From Prosapia bicincta (taxonomy: Eukaryota > Arthropoda > Insecta > Hemiptera > Cercopidae): 64,000 nucleotides of DNA. Made by a program: the position numbers and the translations under genes. Within the stretch, counting starts at the first letter, position 1. Each line of letters begins with the position of its first letter. Below are positions 41,601-47,077 of the stretch, in pieces. The notes beneath the pieces were generated by a model. The model had not been told where the DNA came from, ran no database searches, and was given only the letters and a program-made list of their open reading frames with translations. The stretch spans positions 33,697,002 to 33,761,001 of the forward strand of contig JBAIZL010000007.1 in the NCBI GenBank assembly GCA_036971475.1, written 5' to 3'.

Positions 41601-44600
41601 TTTAGAAATTGCCAGTAGAGTTTGTTTTGTTTAGTTTGATCTCAGCTCTACACAATGAAGTATGGTTTCAGAATTGTTGCCACAAGTCAACAAATAGTAT
41701 CTTCTCACGCAAGACAACTCTACACAGCACTCTTTGGTAATTTAAATTTGTTTAAAAGTAAAATTGTGTCTTAAATACCTTGAATAATTGTATGTTAAAC
41801 TAATAGTTAGTATTTATTAGTTAATTTTGTGTGCAACAGTTATAAAACTTTAGGTTTAGAACATGAAAATTGTTGAATCTTCAAAATAAAATTGCATATC
41901 CAGTTTTTTTTCCATTTACATTTAGCCTAATTGTTGAATAAAGTTCCAAAGCTCAAAAATGCATTTTTGAGTCATAAACCCTTTTTTTATTAATTAGAAC
42001 CTAAATTCTACTGTTTATAATATTAAAAACCCAATATTTAAGGTACACAGAAATTATTTACAAACGCAACACACAGTGACACAAACTATTTACTAGCACT
42101 ATAATTAAGCAACAAGTAGAGGTTTAGCTTTGTAAAAAAAAGAAATGTTTCATAGATGACACCCCTTCAACTGAGGTAAAAAGCTATTATCTCACATAAA
42201 TGAAATAGATTGAAAAATTTCACATCACAAAATTCTTTAATAAAACCAAACCATAAATATTCTTGACCTTATGACAATGAAAACCTCTATACTAAACCAT
42301 TCCATCAAAATAATTATATAACAAAATAACAATAATAAAAACACAAATATAAACTAAACACAACACTTAAAACCTACAATTTAACATAAATAGAATTTAA
42401 GATTATATATATTAAAAAAGTAACATTGTCTACCAACAATATCAATAAAAAAAATCAATGCAGGAAAATGCCTAGCCTATAGCCACAGAAATGTATACAA
42501 TACACTAATTTTTTCTATGTACAAAATACAAAAATATCCTAGCAGGAGGAAAAGAATAAAAGCAATCAGAATTATATGAACACAATCTCAACACGGCCTG
42601 AAATATAGTCACCCTGAACCTAAACATCAGGTTAGTTGTTGCTATACAATATCAAGAGTGCAGTGGTACAATATATTACAAAAATATAGGTAAAAAACTC
42701 CCAAAACCACAAAAATTAATAAAAAAATAATTAAAATAAGTTACCTACGAATAAATCCTTATGTACATTTCGATGACAAAGTCATCATCTTCAGAGGTTC
42801 CTATTACAAAAGTACAATCTAGAATACAAAAAAATTAACAAACTAGACTGACCTAGATTGTACTTTTGTAATAGGAACCTCTGAAGATGGTGACTTTGTC
42901 ATCGAAATGTACATAAGGATTTATTCTTAGGTAACTTATTTTAGTTATTTTTTTATCAATGTTTGTGGTTTTGGGGTTTTTTAACCTATATTTTTGTACT
43001 TACTTGTTACTATTTAAAGCAATCTGAAACGCAGCACATTACCAACAAAAAGACAATGCCAACCACTATGTTCATACAAACTGAACTAGAGATTGGGAAA
43101 AATTCTGCTTTGGACAAAAAAATACTATAATTTCCTTAATAACGATTTAAAGAACACATGCACTCAATTAAAAACTATGCACTATTCAAATAATAAGAGA
43201 GGCCACCATTTTTAAACATCAACAAACCACTAAATCTTCCACATATCAAAATAAAAATTTTAAATACAGTAATATTAAATTTACAAACATAACAGAACAT
43301 AAAGTAAGAACATAGCAGATGAGCAAATCCAGTATAAATTACATGCACTCCTTGATTACATTATTAACCCTTAACTACCACCCTTGTGCCTGACAGGCAG
43401 TGGTACCTATGGGGTTGCTTAGTTTCTCCCCCCCCCTTCAAGGTCATGGAGTTCGGTAGCTTCCTATTTAGTAATTCCTTTCATGACGTCAGTGTTGTTT
43501 GCGCTATTTTGTGTATTGTAATAGTTTTATAATAATATGAAACTTCAGTTGTGCCTCGCCGACACGACATCTGTATTTGTGATACATTTTAACTTTTGTG
43601 GTATTTTTTGTTTTTTTCTTATTTATGTGTCATTATCGTATTTAATTACCTAAATTGAAAAAATGGATTGACCTGGACCTTCTGGATTAAAAAGGAAACT
43701 AATTTCAACTAATGAGACTCAAGGAGTAGAAATAAAAGTGATTTTGAAGATATAATCAGTGGCAGGTTAGCCAAAGAAGACAGTGGTTCAGGTACTGCAT
43801 CTAATGAAGAACTTTTAGAAGGCACCAAAGAGAATAGGGGAACTGTGCAAAAGAGTGAAGAAGTAATTGAGCAAAGAGATCATGATACCGAATCTCAACA
43901 AAGTGCACCAGACAGTGAAGATGATTTCAAAGAATTGCAACCTCCAGAAATTTACAATTTTGTCTATTTGTATAGAAAAATTATTATAAACAATGTAAAA
44001 TCTGTCCGGCAACAAAAAATAGAAAGAGAAGTAACACTAGAATATTCTGAGCCGCTGTGTAAAGACTGCAGTCGAAAATGAGTTATTATTTCTAATGTTA
44101 GTTTCCATATATAAAACTTACAATCTGTCAAATGTTATCTTGTACATAAAGTTAAGTCTGTACAATCAGTGAACGAGAAATAATTAGTATATGTTAATTA
44201 TCGTGCGATTATAAGCCTTTTTAGCTAAGCTGCACTAAGATCTATAGAAGGTAAGACTGCAGTTTTCATTCTTGAATTTTGTAGTTCATTACGTTCGGCG
44301 AATCTTATTAATCACTTAAACAATAGTTTATGACTATCCGAACTTTATATTTAGTAAATTTGTTAAAACTTACTGAGACAGAATGTTTTCGATCGCTATG
44401 TGCCGATCTTCATCAGTGTCTTCTGCTTCAATATCTCCAAGCAGAAGACATTGATGAAGATCGGCACATAGCAATTGAAAACGTTCTGTCTCAGTAAGTT
44501 TTAACAAATTTACTAAATATAAAGTTCGGATAGTCATAAACTATTGTTTAAGTGATTAATACAATTTTCAATTAGTAAATAAAAAATAAATGACCTCATA

Positions 44601-47037
44601 AAATTATGTTTACCCTAGTCACTAGCAATCGGAATATATTTATAAAACAACTTTTATAAAGTAAATGGAAGATAAATTGTTAAACCACACAATAAATCAC
44701 ACCTAGACCCTTCGTGCCTGTGAGGTACAACGGCGGCGTTAGTAATGTGACAGAAATTGCAGGATGGTAGTTGAAGGTTAAACAACTATCTTTGAAACAA
44801 GTGCCTTCCAGCTCAACAATTCATTCTGACAGGCAACCTAAACAGAATATAATTGCCTAGAACAGAAAAAAATATTTTCCCTTTAAAAAGAAAAACTTTA
44901 AGTATAAACTCTTGAATTTTGTAGTCCATTATGTTCAATGAAACCTAATTAATCACTTTAACATTAGTTTATGACTATAAAAACTTTAATTTTGTAAATT
45001 TGTAAAAACCTAATGAGATAGAACAATTTCGATCCCTCTGTGGCAATCTTCATCGGTGTCTTCTGCTCGGCCTAACAACTCCAAGCAGAAGACGTTGATG
45101 AGAATCGTCACATAGCAATCGAAAACGTTCTGTCTCAGTAAGTTTTAACAAATTTACTAAATATAAAGTTCGGATAGTCATAAACTATTGTTTAAGTGAT
45201 TAATTTAAATATAATTCAATACAAAGTTACTATATTGCAAGGTTTAAATTTAGAATAATTTTTAATGATATATTATCATGATATTTTTGAGAGAGTTTTA
45301 CTTTGTTGATACATCACCCTTTCATTGATTGGTCTCATTCTTAAATGTGTTTAATGGAGGCCTTATTATTGAATCCATGTTGCCTTTGAAAAGAATAAAT
45401 AAGAAATAAAATTAAACAAAGATAAGAAAGATTTAGATCCACTATTAATTAATGGTATGAATACATCTTTTTATTATTACTATACGGTTTACATTTATTA
45501 TGGCTACTGTACTTTCTTTTTACCATATGATTACTCAAATGATTTTGAATATAAAAATGAGTTGTAAATCAAGAATAATAAAATACTGTTACCTGGTAAA
45601 CTGCATTGTTTCAATTGTTCTTTTGCGCCAACACAATTTGCTCCATTTTCTGGCAGAGGGTTATTGCATATCCTGTAGCGGATTCTACGACCAACTTGTC
45701 CACATTCCCCAACACAACTTCCCCACGCATTCCATAAAGACCATCCACCATCAACAATACACTTTTTTTTTTCTTCTAAACTGACAGCACACTTCAATAA
45801 CTTTACACTTTTTTCAAGATTTTTACCTGCAAATAATATAGGTGTAGAAAATGTACTGACCAAATATACAGAAATAAAATTGTAGTTTATAGAAATAAAA
45901 TATAGACTACGGTATGGTAATTCTTTTTAATAAAATGTCAATTGAGAAAGTTAAAGTTAATTTGGTACATTTAACTTACTTTTTAATACATTATAGTCAA
46001 ATTTCAAAAAGATTTGGTGAATATTTCACAATATCTTAAGCACTATTCTATTAATAAAAGTTGTAAAATTGTTAACTTACACTTGGTAACGTTTTTGTCT
46101 AATGACTTCTTCAACCAACTTGAGGAAACTTATATTAATAGAATGTCTGGTCGCACGCAATTTCAAATTGTAATGGGTCATTAATAACTAATTCATCACG
46201 AGAAACAACAGGTTTTCAAAATATTTCAAGCAAAATGCGTTCAGTTATAGTTATGTGTTTTAGTTCCAGTTATGGTTAATATATCGTTTCATCACTAATT
46301 GTAAACAAATGTATATGTATCTTATTAGAAAGCTAGTTTGTACTAACAATTTTTGGAAAATCTGTCTAGTTTTCTGTAAGATCTAAAATCTTTACATTTA
46401 CCATCCAGTCTCTTCCTTTTAGACAAACCTCATGTTTACAATAGGACATAAACATTCAAATTTTATTATAACCAAAATCTGAGCTTAGATTGTGACCAAA
46501 GGTATAGTTAAATGACTATTATTAAGTAATAAAAAGCACATACTCATAAACAATTATTTCCTTATAGGCTCTTTTTTAAAAACATGTTATTTGTTTAGAA
46601 TTTGTATAGTAAAATGCTACTTTAGTGATGTAACCTAAATAAGAAAATAAGTTATTAGTATAAACGTTAACATACATTAATGTGTAAACACTTGCCTATA
46701 GTAGCACTTGTTTTTTTTTTTAAATAAGGTCAACCTTATCAGTTGTCTTCCAGTATCAACCCTGTCTGATTATAAAATCTTGTATGTGGTTATAAATAAA
46801 GTGATAAAAGCATTAGTCGTTCAAGATATATGTAAAATGTATATAGTGGTTTTACTTGTAGTTAAATAAATTTACTTTAAAAAGTCATTTTGCATAAATA
46901 CTTTAAAAAATTCAAACCTTGCAGGTTTTATGTTATGCCACAAGATAGATACTACACTCACAGACTGACATAGACACCAATCTAAAAATCCTACATTACA
47001 TCAATAAAAGCAAAAAACTTGACCTAGTAGAAAACTA

Positions 47038-47077
<40 letters not shown>

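Larger units (their letters stand above)
42730..42965. repeat. Family F inverted-pair repeat
   Basis: Arms of about 110 bp meet near 42848. Shares GAAATGTACATAAGG with the copies at 7.3 and 16.8 kb. Confidence 0.8.
43364..44781 (+). mobile_element. piggyBac-like element carrying a nested PLE hairpin
   Basis: TTAA at 43364-43367 and 44778-44781 with inverted ends (CCCTTAACTACCAC; CCTTCAACTACCATCC). The plus-strand acidic reading SDNSEDDF-like region (QQSAPDSEDDFKELQPPEIY at about 43905) resembles a piggyBac N-terminus. The catalytic domain is missing. The family A hairpin at 44269-44565 inserted later. Confidence 0.7.
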
